A DNA stretch of 40,482 bases from Bryobacterales bacterium (GTDB taxonomy: Bacteria > Acidobacteriota > Terriglobia > Bryobacterales > UBA6623). This document shows, piece by piece, positions 11,707 through 20,603 of this stretch. The translations under genes and the position numbers were made by a program. The notes under the pieces were generated by a model, which worked only from the letters and a program-made list of their open reading frames with translations, made no database searches and had not been told where the DNA came from. The stretch spans positions 1 through 40,482 of the forward strand of contig JAPPMB010000081.1 of assembly GCA_028819255.1 (NCBI GenBank), given 5' to 3'. The stretch's first letter is position 1; each line of letters opens with the position of its first letter.

Positions 11707-12873
11707 ATGGCGATGCCCACGGACGAAGCCGCGCAGGTGCTCAGGATTCTCGACTATATGCGGGAGCGCCGTCCCGACATCACCGACCTGATTCGGACGC
11801 TCGTCGAAATCGAGTCCCCGACCGGCGAGAAGGCCGGAGTCGACCGCGTTGCTGACGAGGTCGCCGGGTTCGCGAGCCGCTTCGCGAGCGTCCGCCGCTA
11901 CTCGCAGCCCGAGTACGGCGACCACCTGCGGCTGGAGCTTGACATTCCATCGCAAGGGAAGGGCCAGATTCTCGGCTTGGGCCACATGGACACAGTGTGG
12001 GATGTCGGCACATTGAAACGCATGCCTTGGCGCGAGGAGGAAGGCCGGCTCTGGGGGCCTGGCGTTTTCGACATGAAGTCGGGTCTGGTCTACATGCTTT
12101 TTGCCGCTCTGGCCCTGCGCGACCTGGATCTGAAGGCCCGTCGCAGATTCGTCGTTCAGCTGGTCTCCGACGAGGAGGTTGGCAGTCCGACATCCACGCA
12201 GCTGACCCGAGCCGAGGCGGGCCGGAGCGCCGCCGTCATTGTGGCCGAACCGAGCGCGGGCCTTGCCGGTGACGTGAAGACGGCCAGGAAGGGCGGGGGG
12301 ACCTACCGGGTTGAGGCTCGCGGAGTGGCTTCTCACGCCGGCCTGGACTTCGGGGCCGGAGCCAGCGCCGTGCTGGAGATCGCGGAACAGATCCGTCGCA
12401 TCGCGTCCTGGACGGATCTCGAGCGCGGCCTCACGGTCAATCCCGGAGTGGTCCGGGGAGGGACCGCGTCGAACGTCGTGGCGGAGCGGGCCCGGGTGGA
12501 TGTCGATGTCCGCATTGCCGCCAGGGAGCAGGCGCAGGAGATCGACCGCCGGTTCCGCAGGATCGAAGCGCTTGATCCCCGCTGCGAGGTTCGCGTGACC
12601 GGAGGGATCCGAAAAACGCCGCTGGAGCGGACCGATGACGTGGTCCGGCTGTACGAGCTGGCTCGGTCCATCTCGGAGGTGATGGGAGTGGGCCTGGGCG
12701 AGGCATCCGTCGGCGGAGGGTCCGACGGCAACACGACAGCGGCGATGGGAATCCCGACGCTTGACGGTCTCGGCGCCGTGGGAGAAGGCGCCCACGCGAC
12801 TCACGAGAGCATTCTGATCGATCGAATCGCGGACCGCGCGGCATTGATCGCGGCGCTTGTTCTCCGCCTCTAG
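11707..12873 (+). CDS. M20 family metallopeptidase (carboxypeptidase G2-like)
   Basis: This roughly 388-residue zinc peptidase has all M20 landmarks. Numbered from the alternative TTG start at 11698: the metal ligand and catalytic pair H96-x-D98 in GLGHMDTVWD, the bridging D125 in GVFDMKSG, the catalytic/metal pair E159-E160 in SDEEVGS, an EPSAGL segment that likely supplies a later metal ligand, a dimerisation domain in the middle, and a C-terminal histidine in GEGAHATHESI. There is no signal peptide, so it is likely cytoplasmic. It resembles carboxypeptidase G2/ArgE/DapE-type enzymes that remove C-terminal glutamate or deacylate amino acids; the substrate cannot be fixed from sequence. ATG 11707 is preferred; TTG 11698 and ATG 11713 are alternatives. 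It follows the secreted protein gene directly. Confidence 0.92.
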   Translation: MAMPTDEAAQVLRILDYMRERRPDITDLIRTLVEIESPTGEKAGVDRVADEVAGFASRFASVRRYSQPEYGDHLRLELDIPSQGKGQILGLGHMDTVWDVGTLKRMPWREEEGRLWGPGVFDMKSGLVYMLFAALALRDLDLKARRRFVVQLVSDEEVGSPTSTQLTRAEAGRSAAVIVAEPSAGLAGDVKTARKGGGTYRVEARGVASHAGLDFGAGASAVLEIAEQIRRIASWTDLERGLTVNPGVVRGGTASNVVAERARVDVDVRIAAREQAQEIDRRFRRIEALDPRCEVRVTGGIRKTPLERTDDVVRLYELARSISEVMGVGLGEASVGGGSDGNTTAAMGIPTLDGLGAVGEGAHATHESILIDRIADRAALIAALVLRL

Positions 12874-12892
12874 CGCGAGCCGCGGACCGGCG

Positions 12893-13579
12893 TCAGCGGC
12901 GGTGGCGGCGGGTGACCCACAGCTTGCCGCCCAGCCCCGCCAGCGCGGCTAGGAAGCCCAGCAGCGTGATGGGCGGCATCGAGCCCGGCCAGGATGCGAT
13001 GTCGGCCCATCCGGCGCTGCCCATCGCGAGGGTGTGGCCGCAGGCGAGCGCGAGGGCGGCATAGCCCATGTGCTGCGCCTTCAGCCAGCGCTCCATACCG
13101 AGGGCGTCGTACATGTACGGCAGAGTGGAGATCGCGGGAAAAAGCAGACAGCAGTAGGCCAGGACGCCGAAGAGGAAGGTCAGCTCGCCTGTCAGGTTCA
13201 GCTTTCCGGATGCCTCGTAGAACTTCTCGTAGCTGGCCGGGGAGAGCAGGACCATTGCCATCAGGACATGCACGGTGACCATGGCAAAGCCTGCAAGGCC
13301 CAGGAACTTCGCCCTTGCTCGAACCGGTTCCGTGCCCGCGGGCCCGCCGAACCACTTTCCGATGAGATAGGCCAGCGCTACGAGGATCACTCCTGCGAAC
13401 GCAGCAGACTTGTTGACGATGTAGAGGGGCAGGTGCGTCCACTCGACGCCCTTGTACACGTTGTAGCGCACGATCGCATATGCAAGGCAGGGCAGCCAGA
13501 CCGACAGGACCCATCTCGCGCGCTCTGCCGCTGGCAGGCGAACGCTGGACCCTGGATTGGACCGATGGTTAACTTTCAT
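12893..13579 (-). CDS. Six-helix membrane protein resembling ferric reductase-like transmembrane (MsrQ-type) proteins
   Basis: The 228-residue protein has about six hydrophobic helices, near residues 24-38, 53-73, 93-113, 131-150, 170-188 and 202-220. Histidines inside or at the ends of helices (H104 in VTVHVLMA, H170 in QHMGY, H182 in CGHTLAMG) are placed like heme b ligands of the ferric reductase-like/MsrQ family. In that family the membrane protein passes electrons across the inner membrane. No FAD/NAD domain and no MsrP neighbour is present, so electron donor and acceptor are unknown. The gene converges on the M20 peptidase with 19 bases between stops. Family membership is inferred from topology and histidines, not a clear signature. 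Confidence 0.6.
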   Translation of the reverse strand: MKVNHRSNPGSSVRLPAAERARWVLSVWLPCLAYAIVRYNVYKGVEWTHLPLYIVNKSAAFAGVILVALAYLIGKWFGGPAGTEPVRARAKFLGLAGFAMVTVHVLMAMVLLSPASYEKFYEASGKLNLTGELTFLFGVLAYCCLLFPAISTLPYMYDALGMERWLKAQHMGYAALALACGHTLAMGSAGWADIASWPGSMPPITLLGFLAALAGLGGKLWVTRRHRR

Positions 13580-14543
13580 GCGGGATCCCGGATGCCGAGT
13601 GAAAACGCGATATTACCAGCAGGCCGGTGCCTGGGGCGAACTCCGCCACAGGCCGCCGTGCCGCCACTCGGACCCGAGGCTCGGGCGCTGGGGGCGCGCA
13701 GAATGTGAGCCTGAGGGATCCAGCCTGAATCGACTCGTAAGTTCGAGACCGCGGTGCCAAGGTGAAGTTCCATTCGCCGTGAAACGCCCTCCGTTCCAGT
13801 AGGTGCCCGCACACTCTTTCCTCCGGACGTCCACCGAGACGGCCGGCCGGCCCCTGCCGTGGACCTGCCGCACTTTCCGTGTGATGTGCTGGAAGTGCGC
13901 GCCCCGGCCCGTATGGCGTCTCCCCTCCAGCCTCGTGCAGTTCGCATGCAAGCGGCGGTCTGGCCGGTGCAGCACGCGGCTTGCGCTGCGCCCGCTCACC
14001 CCTCGGCGCAAAGCGCCAGGGCCAGCTTGACAGTGCAGGACTAGCCCCAATGCCGCGGCCAGTTCCTGGAATCCAAGAGTTGCAACCAGAGCACTGTCCC
14101 GTCATCTCGTGTCCGCCTGAACTACGGGGACAGCTCCCGTCATCCTCTCCTGCACGTGACGTTCAGCACCCAGTCCCGGCCGCGAGAAACTATGAATGCA
14201 CTGGCCAGCCGCTGCTTCGAGATGTCCAATGTCAATCATGGCAAGTGGACAGATCGTCCGGTGACGAGCGTGACATGGCGTGTACGACCTGAGATTGGCT
14301 CCTTGGTGAACTGCGTGCCTCAGGGATCTGGGGTTTGTTCTCTTGCGAAACGCACGAATCGATTCAAGATTCCTGTAGCCGCCCGCCAGCAGCGCGCTGC
14401 CTGCTCAAGGGTCGCCCATAGGAGTAGTCTTTGCCGTCTTCCCGGACCTGCATGGGAGCGCTAGGCATTGTAATCGGGTTCAAAGTGCAACCGCGGGCCG
14501 CCCCGGGCAACATATTTCAAACGACTCCACGCCGTCCGGCTGG
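13580..14543. other. Gene-poor stretch, probably decayed DNA
   Basis: No intact gene was recognised over almost 1 kb. On the minus strand, about 13613-13810 reads a segment (TYWNGGRFTANGT and neighbours) that vaguely resembles the C-terminal beta-barrel part of DUF5916-like proteins, but it lacks a sensible start and context. The rest shows overlapping Arg/Pro-rich frames typical of non-coding GC-rich DNA. Confidence 0.4.
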
Positions 14544-14630
14544 CCGAAGTGGGCCAGGCTATTCGACCGTTCCGAGATTGAGATAGGTCAACAGCGGGTA
14601 CGACCACCCCGAAGTGGGTCAATCTACCTT
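14544..14630. repeat. Two imperfect direct repeats resembling IS21-type insertion sequence ends
   Basis: The motif CCGAAGTGGGCCA starts at 14544 and a near-identical CCGAAGTGGGTCA at 14609, each followed by a T-rich few bases. Repeated motifs of the form GAAGTGGGYCA are, to my recollection, typical of the multiple terminal repeats of IS21-family elements. No istA or istB gene is visible, so at most this is an end remnant. The second repeat abuts the 3' end of the hepT frame. Confidence 0.35.
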
Positions 14631-14988
14631 ACGTCGGGCAAGTGATTGCGAAGTGCGTCATCCGATCGACCGCAGCAACCAATTCTGGTGGATCCTGATC
14701 CACGACACTCCAGACTACATCGAGATCGATCTCCAATTAGTGATGCACGAGCACGTTTCGAAAGCCGGCGATAGCACGCCAAATCACTTCAGGCTCGGTT
14801 GCCTTGAGGCCATCACTTAGTCGCTGAGTAGATTCCGCGATGGTCTGCAGATTGCGTATCACGGCGTCCTGCACCATGTGCGAATTACAGAACTCTGATC
14901 TTTCTCCGTTGGTGTACTCCTCGATGCGGGCGATGCGTTCCCGGATGTGCGCCAAGAGCGCCAGATCGGCGTCACGACCCATTTTCAC
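14629..14988 (-). pseudogene. hepT: HepT-family (DUF86) toxin RNase with a stop at the conserved Tyr codon
   Basis: The frame is homologous to HepT: IRERIARIEEYT, then QDAVIRNLQTIAESTQRLSD, then WRAIAGFRNVLVHH. After 83 codons a TAA (14737-14739) replaces the codon where the family has Tyr in the RX4HXY active motif (R77, H82, stop at 84). Reading in frame beyond it restores a normal HepT tail (LEIDLDVVWSVVDQDPPELVAAVDRM) ending at 14629, for a full length of 119 codons. HepT is the RNase toxin of the HepT/MntA system, and the motif Tyr is the residue its antitoxin adenylylates. The GTG start overlaps the mntA stop (GTGA). The truncated product lacks a key toxic residue and is probably inactive. 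Sequencing error should be excluded. Confidence 0.85.
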
Positions 14989-15269
14989 AAAATCTGCGCC
15001 CCCTCCAGCACACGGTCACGGAAGGCAGGATGCAGGCAGTTCTCGGTGACGACATCGACTCGTCTTCCTAGGAGATCCTGAACATCCATCAGCAGTGCGC
15101 CGAGGGCCAAGCCCGTCTTGCCGGCACGCAAAGTGACCAGTAGGTCGACGTCGCTGCGTTCATCCCCGTCACCCCGCGCCGTGGAGCCGAACACGCGCAC
15201 GTCGTCGAAGCCGTGACGCTCAGCCAGAGCACGGATCTCGGAACGGTGAGATTCAATCAAGGCGTGCAT
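14985..15269 (-). CDS. mntA: MntA-family nucleotidyltransferase antitoxin
   Basis: This 94-residue minimal nucleotidyltransferase has the exact GS-x10-DxD signature (G28, S29, D40, D42 in FGSTARGDGDERSDVDL) and a third acidic position in GRRVDVVTE. MntA proteins neutralise the HepT RNase by transferring AMP units to its motif Tyr. The gene lies directly upstream of hepT with a four-base overlap, the classical order. ATG 15269 was chosen; a TTG at 15287 would add six residues. It is intact although its partner carries a nonsense codon, so it may be a leftover antitoxin or may act on another HepT. Confidence 0.88.
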   Translation of the reverse strand: MHALIESHRSEIRALAERHGFDDVRVFGSTARGDGDERSDVDLLVTLRAGKTGLALGALLMDVQDLLGRRVDVVTENCLHPAFRDRVLEGAQIL

Positions 15270-15287
15270 GCACCACTCGCTTGCCAA

Positions 15288-16045
15288 CGTGAAGCTCGGC
15301 GCAGCCGTGCCAGAGTCCGGAAGCAGTGGTTCGGCAGCGACAGTCGTTGCGGGCGGCCTTGGGGCTCGGGGTCTACAGGCGGGAGAACAGGCGCCACCGC
15401 ATGAGCCCGCATCGTGGGGCCTCAGCCCGCGATACTTTGCCCAAGCTGGCCGTCGAGCTCAGTCTGCTTCTGCCGCTGCCCAGTGGAATCAATCTGGAGT
15501 CATATACCGATCAAGAGCAAGATATAAGCCTTCTACCTCGGCACATATTCTTACACACTATACTGTTTAATCAGCAAGAATATCTGGTCAAATATCGGAT
15601 AAGTAAACGTTCACAAATCGATCATTACAGCAGAACTATTAGCAGATATGTTCCGTATTCTGCGTCCAAATCCGAGAATCGGAAGTCCGAACGCCCCCGA
15701 ATCGCGGCTCAGTTCGGTCGTAGCAAGGCCTCGAGCAATCAACGAACCCTGGAAAAGGTGCAGTGGCAGCTCGCGGCTGCCGATTCCCGATATGGCAGAG
15801 TACATGACGCTGGTTTCGGTGACTCCGCCTCAGACGGCTCGTTGCGATCGGGACCATAGTCAACCTGCGGGCCGAGCCGGCACATCGGATCCCGCCAGAT
15901 CTCGATCCGGGACGCTCTGCGACCGGCTCGATGGTTAGGATGGTACGTACGCCGCTTGCGAAGGATCCAGGGAATCCGGCTCGTGAGTGCTTGCTGCCGT
16001 TTGGTCGCTCGGACTCATCCGCAGGCTCGTCGTCTGGAACCCGCA
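15288..16045. other. Intergenic region with a strongly AT-rich core
   Basis: No gene was recognised. Positions 15541-15660 contain 41 G+C in 120 bases (34%), against a GC-rich background. The AT-rich part spans roughly 15484-15664. It lies upstream of both mntA (minus strand) and the efflux operon (plus strand), and could hold promoters, a silencer-bound region or recently acquired DNA. No -10/-35 pair is claimed. Confidence 0.5.
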
Positions 16046-17443
16046 ATGCACAGGATCTCTCGCTGGTCTGTATCTGCCTTGGCCATGTTGGGAGCCGCGC
16101 TCCCGGCCCAGGAAAACGCTCAGATCGGGCCGCCCGACCCGTTGACGCTTGAGGCCGCGGTCGGTTTCGCCGGCAGGAACGTTCCGGCGGTCAGGGCTTC
16201 CGCCGCCCGCGCTTCGGAGGCCGAAGTCGGCATTGACCTCGCCAGGACAGCCTACCTTCCGCGGGCAGACATGCGGCTGGGAGTCAACCGCGCCACCCGC
16301 AACAACGTCTTCGGTCTCATCTTCCCGAACAGCGTCATTCCAGGAATCTCGGGGCCGGTGCAGGAAGACTCGACGTTCACGAGCGTGTTCGGAACTTCCG
16401 CCGGCGTCCTGTTCTCTTACCAACCCTTCGATCTGGGACTTCGGAGGGCCAACGTCCGTGTCGCTGAAGCCGACGCCGAGCGTGCCGAGGCCAGCCGCGA
16501 GGTGACCGAGTACGAGGTCGCCCTTTCGGTGGTGGTTTCCTATCTGCAGGCAGTTGCGAGCCAAATCGCCATGCGGGCGGCAGAGGCAGGCGTGGAGCGC
16601 ATGCAGGTGTTCCACGAAATCGTCGGTGTCCTGGTTGCGAGCGAGCTTCGGCCGGGCTCGGACGCTGCGCGTGCGAGGGCCGAACTCGCGCGCGTCCGGT
16701 CGGATCTGATCCGCGCTGAGCAGCTGAGGAACACGGCTCTTGCCACGCTGGCGGAACGGCTCGGTCTCGCCGGCACCGCCATCGAAATCTCTCCGGAAGG
16801 CCTCTTGGGCGAGCCGCCGGGTGTCTCACCATCCGGTTCCTCCGTGGACCGGCACCCATTTGCCGCCGAGCAGCGGGCTGAGGTCGCGTCCCGCGAGGCC
16901 AGGCTGGCGGCGATCAGGAAAGAGTGGCGCCCGCGGTTCGAAGCCCAGTCCGCTGTCTATGGCCGCGGCACCGGCGCTACCATCGATGGCTCCTTCCTCG
17001 GCGGTGCCCATGGTCTGGCGCCGTCGCAGGCCAACTGGGCCGCTGGGTTCAGCATGACCTTCGACCTGCTCGAGTACAGGAGCACACGAGCCAGGCAGCG
17101 GATCGAGTCCCACCGCATCGAGCGGGAGCGCGCCCGCGAGGCCGAAGTGGAGCAGGAGATTCGCGGTGATGTGGCCCGCGCGGAGATCGCGCTTGACGCC
17201 GCTCGCCGAATCGCCGGCAACACTCCGATCGAACTGCAGGCCGCGCAGGAACTCGAGACACAGGAGCGGGCCCGCTACCGGGCCGGTCTCGCGACCGTTG
17301 CGGACGTCGCGGACTCCCAGCTCCTGCTGCGGCAGGCCGAAGTTGAGCACTCCCTCGCAAGGATGGGTGTGTGGCGGGCAATGCTGGCGCTCGCGGCGGC
17401 GCAGGGCAGCCTCGACGAGCTTGTCGCCGTGGCGAGCCGGTAG
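16046..17443 (+). CDS. TolC-like outer membrane efflux channel
   Basis: This 465-residue protein has an export signal (ISRWSVSALAMLGAALPAQ). It has the two long coiled-coil helical repeats of the outer membrane efflux protein family, rich in Ala, Glu and Arg (VRVAEADAERAEASREVTEYEVALSV; later EVEQEIRGDVARAEIALDAARR). The domain begins with LTLEAAVGFAGRNVPAVRASAA, the usual LxxAxxxAxxxNP-like opening. It should trimerise to form the exit duct of the tripartite pump encoded just downstream (12-base gap to the RND gene). ATG 16046 was chosen at the signal peptide; longer in-frame starts add Arg-rich leader residues. Confidence 0.93.
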   Translation: MHRISRWSVSALAMLGAALPAQENAQIGPPDPLTLEAAVGFAGRNVPAVRASAARASEAEVGIDLARTAYLPRADMRLGVNRATRNNVFGLIFPNSVIPGISGPVQEDSTFTSVFGTSAGVLFSYQPFDLGLRRANVRVAEADAERAEASREVTEYEVALSVVVSYLQAVASQIAMRAAEAGVERMQVFHEIVGVLVASELRPGSDAARARAELARVRSDLIRAEQLRNTALATLAERLGLAGTAIEISPEGLLGEPPGVSPSGSSVDRHPFAAEQRAEVASREARLAAIRKEWRPRFEAQSAVYGRGTGATIDGSFLGGAHGLAPSQANWAAGFSMTFDLLEYRSTRARQRIESHRIERERAREAEVEQEIRGDVARAEIALDAARRIAGNTPIELQAAQELETQERARYRAGLATVADVADSQLLLRQAEVEHSLARMGVWRAMLALAAAQGSLDELVAVASR

Positions 17444-17455
17444 AGGGAACCAGCC

Positions 17456-20400
17456 ATGTGGCTCATACAAGCGGCGATGCGACGGCCCGTGACCATCCTG
17501 ATGGTCATCGTTGGCATTGCGCTGGCCAGCGCCCTGGCCCTCAACCGGATGAAGGCCGACATCTTTCCGGATCTCGGCACTCCGGTCATTTATGTCGCCC
17601 AGCCCTATGGGGGCATGGACCCTGCTCAGATGGAAGGCTACCTCGTCAACTACTACGAGTATCACTTCCTCTACATCCGAGGGATCGACCATGTCGAGTC
17701 GCGCTCGATCCAGGGCGCGGCTCTGATGAAGCTCCACTTCCACGACGGGACGGACATGGCGACGGCCATGGCGGAGACGGTCGCCCAGGTCAACCGTTCG
17801 CGCTCCTTCATGCCGCCCGGAACGGTTCCGCCATTCATCATGCGGTTCGATGCCGGGAGCGTGCCCGTCGGCTACCTGGTCTTCTCGAGTGAGACGCGCG
17901 GGGTCGACGAGATCGCGGACCTGGCACTCTTCCGCGTGCGTCCCATGTTCTCGCGGCTGGAGGGAGTCTCGGCTCCCCCGCCCTTTGGAGGCAGCGCACG
18001 GAGCCTTGTCGTGCGGGTTGATCCCGACAAGCTGCGAGCCTACCGCATGTCCCCCGACGATGTCGTCCAGGCGATCGCGCGCGCCAACACGATATCGCCG
18101 TCGGGGAGCGTCCGCATCGACGACAAGAACTACCTTGCACCGGTCAACTCGACCGTTGTGGAGGCGAGCGAGCTAAATGACGTGCCGCTGAGGAGCGGGC
18201 GGGGCCCGACCGTCTACCTCCGAGACGTCGGCTATGCCGAAGATGCGGCCGACATTCTGACCAGTTACGCGCTTGTGGACGGAGCCCGCGCGGTCTACAT
18301 CGCGGCTACGAAACGCGCTGACGCGTCGACGCTCGACGTGGTCCGTCGCGTTCGGGCATCCCTGCCGACGTTCCGGGAGGCGATCCCCGAGGACATTGAG
18401 GTGACGTTCGAATTCGACCAGTCGTTCTATGTCCTGAACGCGATCAACGCCCTCGTGACGGAAGGGGTGCTGGGCGCCCTGCTGACGGGGCTGATCGTCC
18501 TGCTCGCGCTCGGCAGCTTCCGCAGCGCGCTTGTCGTGGTGATGACGATCCCGATCGCGCTGCTCTCGGCCACCGTAGCGCTGTGGGCAGCGGGGCAGTC
18601 GATCAACCTGATGACGCTTGGCGGGCTGACGCTTGCCATCGGAATCCTTGTCGACGAGTCGATCATCGCCGTCGAGAATATCCATACGCACCGTGCTGCA
18701 GGCAAGCCGGTTGCGAGGGCCGTTCTGGAAGCGAGCCGCGAGGTGGTCGTGCCCAGGATGCTGGCCATGCTCTGCGTCGTCTCGGTGTTCGCGCCCTCGT
18801 TCTTCATGACGGGTGTCGCGCAGGCGATCTTCGTGCCGCTGGCTCTGGCCGTGGCGTTCTCGATGATCGCTTCGTACTTTCTGGCAAGCACGTTCGTGCC
18901 GATCATGGAGACTTGGCTGAACCGAGGTGTCCGCGAGGTCAGATCGAGTTCGCAAGGCTGGTTCCTGCCCGTTCAGCGCGCATTCGGCACCGTTTCGGCG
19001 GGGCTGGTTGCGACGCGATGGCGGGTCCTTGTGCTGTATCTGGCCGGAACCTCCGCGATTCTGTACTTCGTCGGCGGCGGACTGGGGACGGACATTTTCC
19101 CGCGCGTCGACACGAACTCCCTCCAGATGCGTGTGCGGGGCCCGTCGGGGACCCGAGTGGAGCGCACGGAGCGCATCGCACAGGACGTTCTCGCGGCCGT
19201 TGGCGACATCGTCGGGCCGGAGAACGTCGAGAAGTCCATTGCCTTCGTCGGCGTCCAGCCCTCGAGCTTTCCCGTCAACCTCATCTTTCTGTGGACGGGC
19301 GGACCGCACGAGGCCGTCATGCGGATCGCTCTCAATCCGGAAACGGGAATTCCGACGGCGCAGGTTGAGGAGGAACTGCGCCGGCGTCTGCCGGAGCTTG
19401 CGGAGGGCACCCGCATCGCGTTCGAGTCGCCGGACCTAGTGAGTCAGGTGATGAGCTTTGGATCGCCCACGCCGGTTGAGATCGCCATTGCCGGACCGAG
19501 CCTTCCGGACAGCGAGGCCTATGCCCGCGAAGTCGTCGCGCGGCTTGACGGAATCGACTACCTGCGCGACGTCCAGATCGGCGAGCTTCTCGAGTACCCG
19601 TCCGTCGAGATCAACGTGGACCGCGAGCGGGCCGCCCAGCTTGGAGTCACCGTCGAGGATGTCGGCCGGGCGCTCGCCCCCGCGACCTGGTCGAGCCGGT
19701 TCACCACCCCCGTCTATTGGGCCGATCCCAAATCGGGCATCGCGTACCAGGTGCAGGTGGAGATTCCCCAGTCCATGATCCAGTCTCTCGAGGATGTCTC
19801 GCAGGTTCCCGTCAGACGGGGTGCGGCTTTTCCGACCCTCGTGGGAGATGTCGCCGAGGTCAGGTTCGGCCAGGCGACGGGCGAGTATCACCGGTACAAC
19901 ATGCAGCGCATGGTGACGGTGACCGCCAATGTCGTTGATCGCGACCTTGGCCGGGCGGCGAATGACATTCGGAGCGCCCTGTCCGGCCTCGCACCGCCCA
20001 GGGGAGTCAGCGTGACCGTGCGCGGACAGGTCAGTCCGATGGAGCTGATGACCTCGAGCCTGGAGCTGGGCCTGATGCTGGCGGTTGTCGCGGTCTTTCT
20101 GCTGCTTGCCGCATACTTCCAGTCCGTGCGAGTCGCGTTCGCGGTGATCATGGCAATTCCCGCGGTCTTGTCGGGGGTTGCCTTGGCGCTGGCGGTGACC
20201 GGCGTAACCGTTAACATCCAGTCATTCATGGGCGCCATCATGGCGATCGGCGTCTCCGTCGCCGACTCGATCCTGCTCTGCACGTTCGCCGAACGGTTCC
20301 GACGAGCTGGAATGTCCTCCGTCGAGGCAGCAATCGAGGCCTCACGTTCCCGAATGCGGCCGATCGTGATGACCAGCGTGGTGATGATCGCGGGCATGAC

Positions 20401-20590
20401 GCCGCTGGCTTTGGGGGCGGAGCAGACGGCCCCGCTCGGGATCGCCGTGATCGGCGGCCTCATCGCTTCGACTCTGGCCGCCCTCGTTGCAATTCCATCG
20501 GTATTTGCCATTGCCCAGCGGCACGCGTCCATTGCGTCATCCTCCATTGACCCCGAGGATCCCGGCAGTCCGCACTACACCGGCGGCTAG
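17456..20590 (+). CDS. RND-family efflux transporter permease
   Basis: This 1044-residue inner membrane proton-driven pump is preceded by GAGGGA and starts MWLIQAAMRRPVTILM, the typical first helix. The periplasmic porter loop follows (GTPVIYVAQPYGGMDPAQMEG). The helix 2-6 block is at about 330-490, and a second large loop and helix block follows at about 850-1020. The helix 4 signature reads GILVDESIIAVEN (D400-E401), where AcrB-type pumps have Asp-Asp. It resembles the branch common in Solibacter-like Acidobacteria (YGGMDPAQMEG...FLYIRGIDHVES). Substrate is unknown. It lies between the TolC-like and membrane-fusion genes with 12- and 13-base gaps, so one operon is very likely. The C-terminus has a short Ser/Pro-rich tail. 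Confidence 0.95.
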   Translation: MWLIQAAMRRPVTILMVIVGIALASALALNRMKADIFPDLGTPVIYVAQPYGGMDPAQMEGYLVNYYEYHFLYIRGIDHVESRSIQGAALMKLHFHDGTDMATAMAETVAQVNRSRSFMPPGTVPPFIMRFDAGSVPVGYLVFSSETRGVDEIADLALFRVRPMFSRLEGVSAPPPFGGSARSLVVRVDPDKLRAYRMSPDDVVQAIARANTISPSGSVRIDDKNYLAPVNSTVVEASELNDVPLRSGRGPTVYLRDVGYAEDAADILTSYALVDGARAVYIAATKRADASTLDVVRRVRASLPTFREAIPEDIEVTFEFDQSFYVLNAINALVTEGVLGALLTGLIVLLALGSFRSALVVVMTIPIALLSATVALWAAGQSINLMTLGGLTLAIGILVDESIIAVENIHTHRAAGKPVARAVLEASREVVVPRMLAMLCVVSVFAPSFFMTGVAQAIFVPLALAVAFSMIASYFLASTFVPIMETWLNRGVREVRSSSQGWFLPVQRAFGTVSAGLVATRWRVLVLYLAGTSAILYFVGGGLGTDIFPRVDTNSLQMRVRGPSGTRVERTERIAQDVLAAVGDIVGPENVEKSIAFVGVQPSSFPVNLIFLWTGGPHEAVMRIALNPETGIPTAQVEEELRRRLPELAEGTRIAFESPDLVSQVMSFGSPTPVEIAIAGPSLPDSEAYAREVVARLDGIDYLRDVQIGELLEYPSVEINVDRERAAQLGVTVEDVGRALAPATWSSRFTTPVYWADPKSGIAYQVQVEIPQSMIQSLEDVSQVPVRRGAAFPTLVGDVAEVRFGQATGEYHRYNMQRMVTVTANVVDRDLGRAANDIRSALSGLAPPRGVSVTVRGQVSPMELMTSSLELGLMLAVVAVFLLLAAYFQSVRVAFAVIMAIPAVLSGVALALAVTGVTVNIQSFMGAIMAIGVSVADSILLCTFAERFRRAGMSSVEAAIEASRSRMRPIVMTSVVMIAGMTPLALGAEQTAPLGIAVIGGLIASTLAALVAIPSVFAIAQRHASIASSSIDPEDPGSPHYTGG

Positions 20591-20603
20591 GAGAGAACAG
20601 ATC

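Noticed and set aside
11692..12804. 370-codon minus-strand frame over the M20 peptidase
   Set aside because: Antisense shadow. The plus strand has all M20 catalytic residues.
15326..15859. 177-codon plus-strand frame through the AT-rich patch
   Set aside because: It runs across a sharp composition change with no domain, no ribosome-binding site and no consistent codon usage.
18173..19309. Long minus-strand open frame inside the RND gene
   Set aside because: Its sequence is rich in Arg, His and Asp with no domain. It is the antisense shadow of a clear RND permease.
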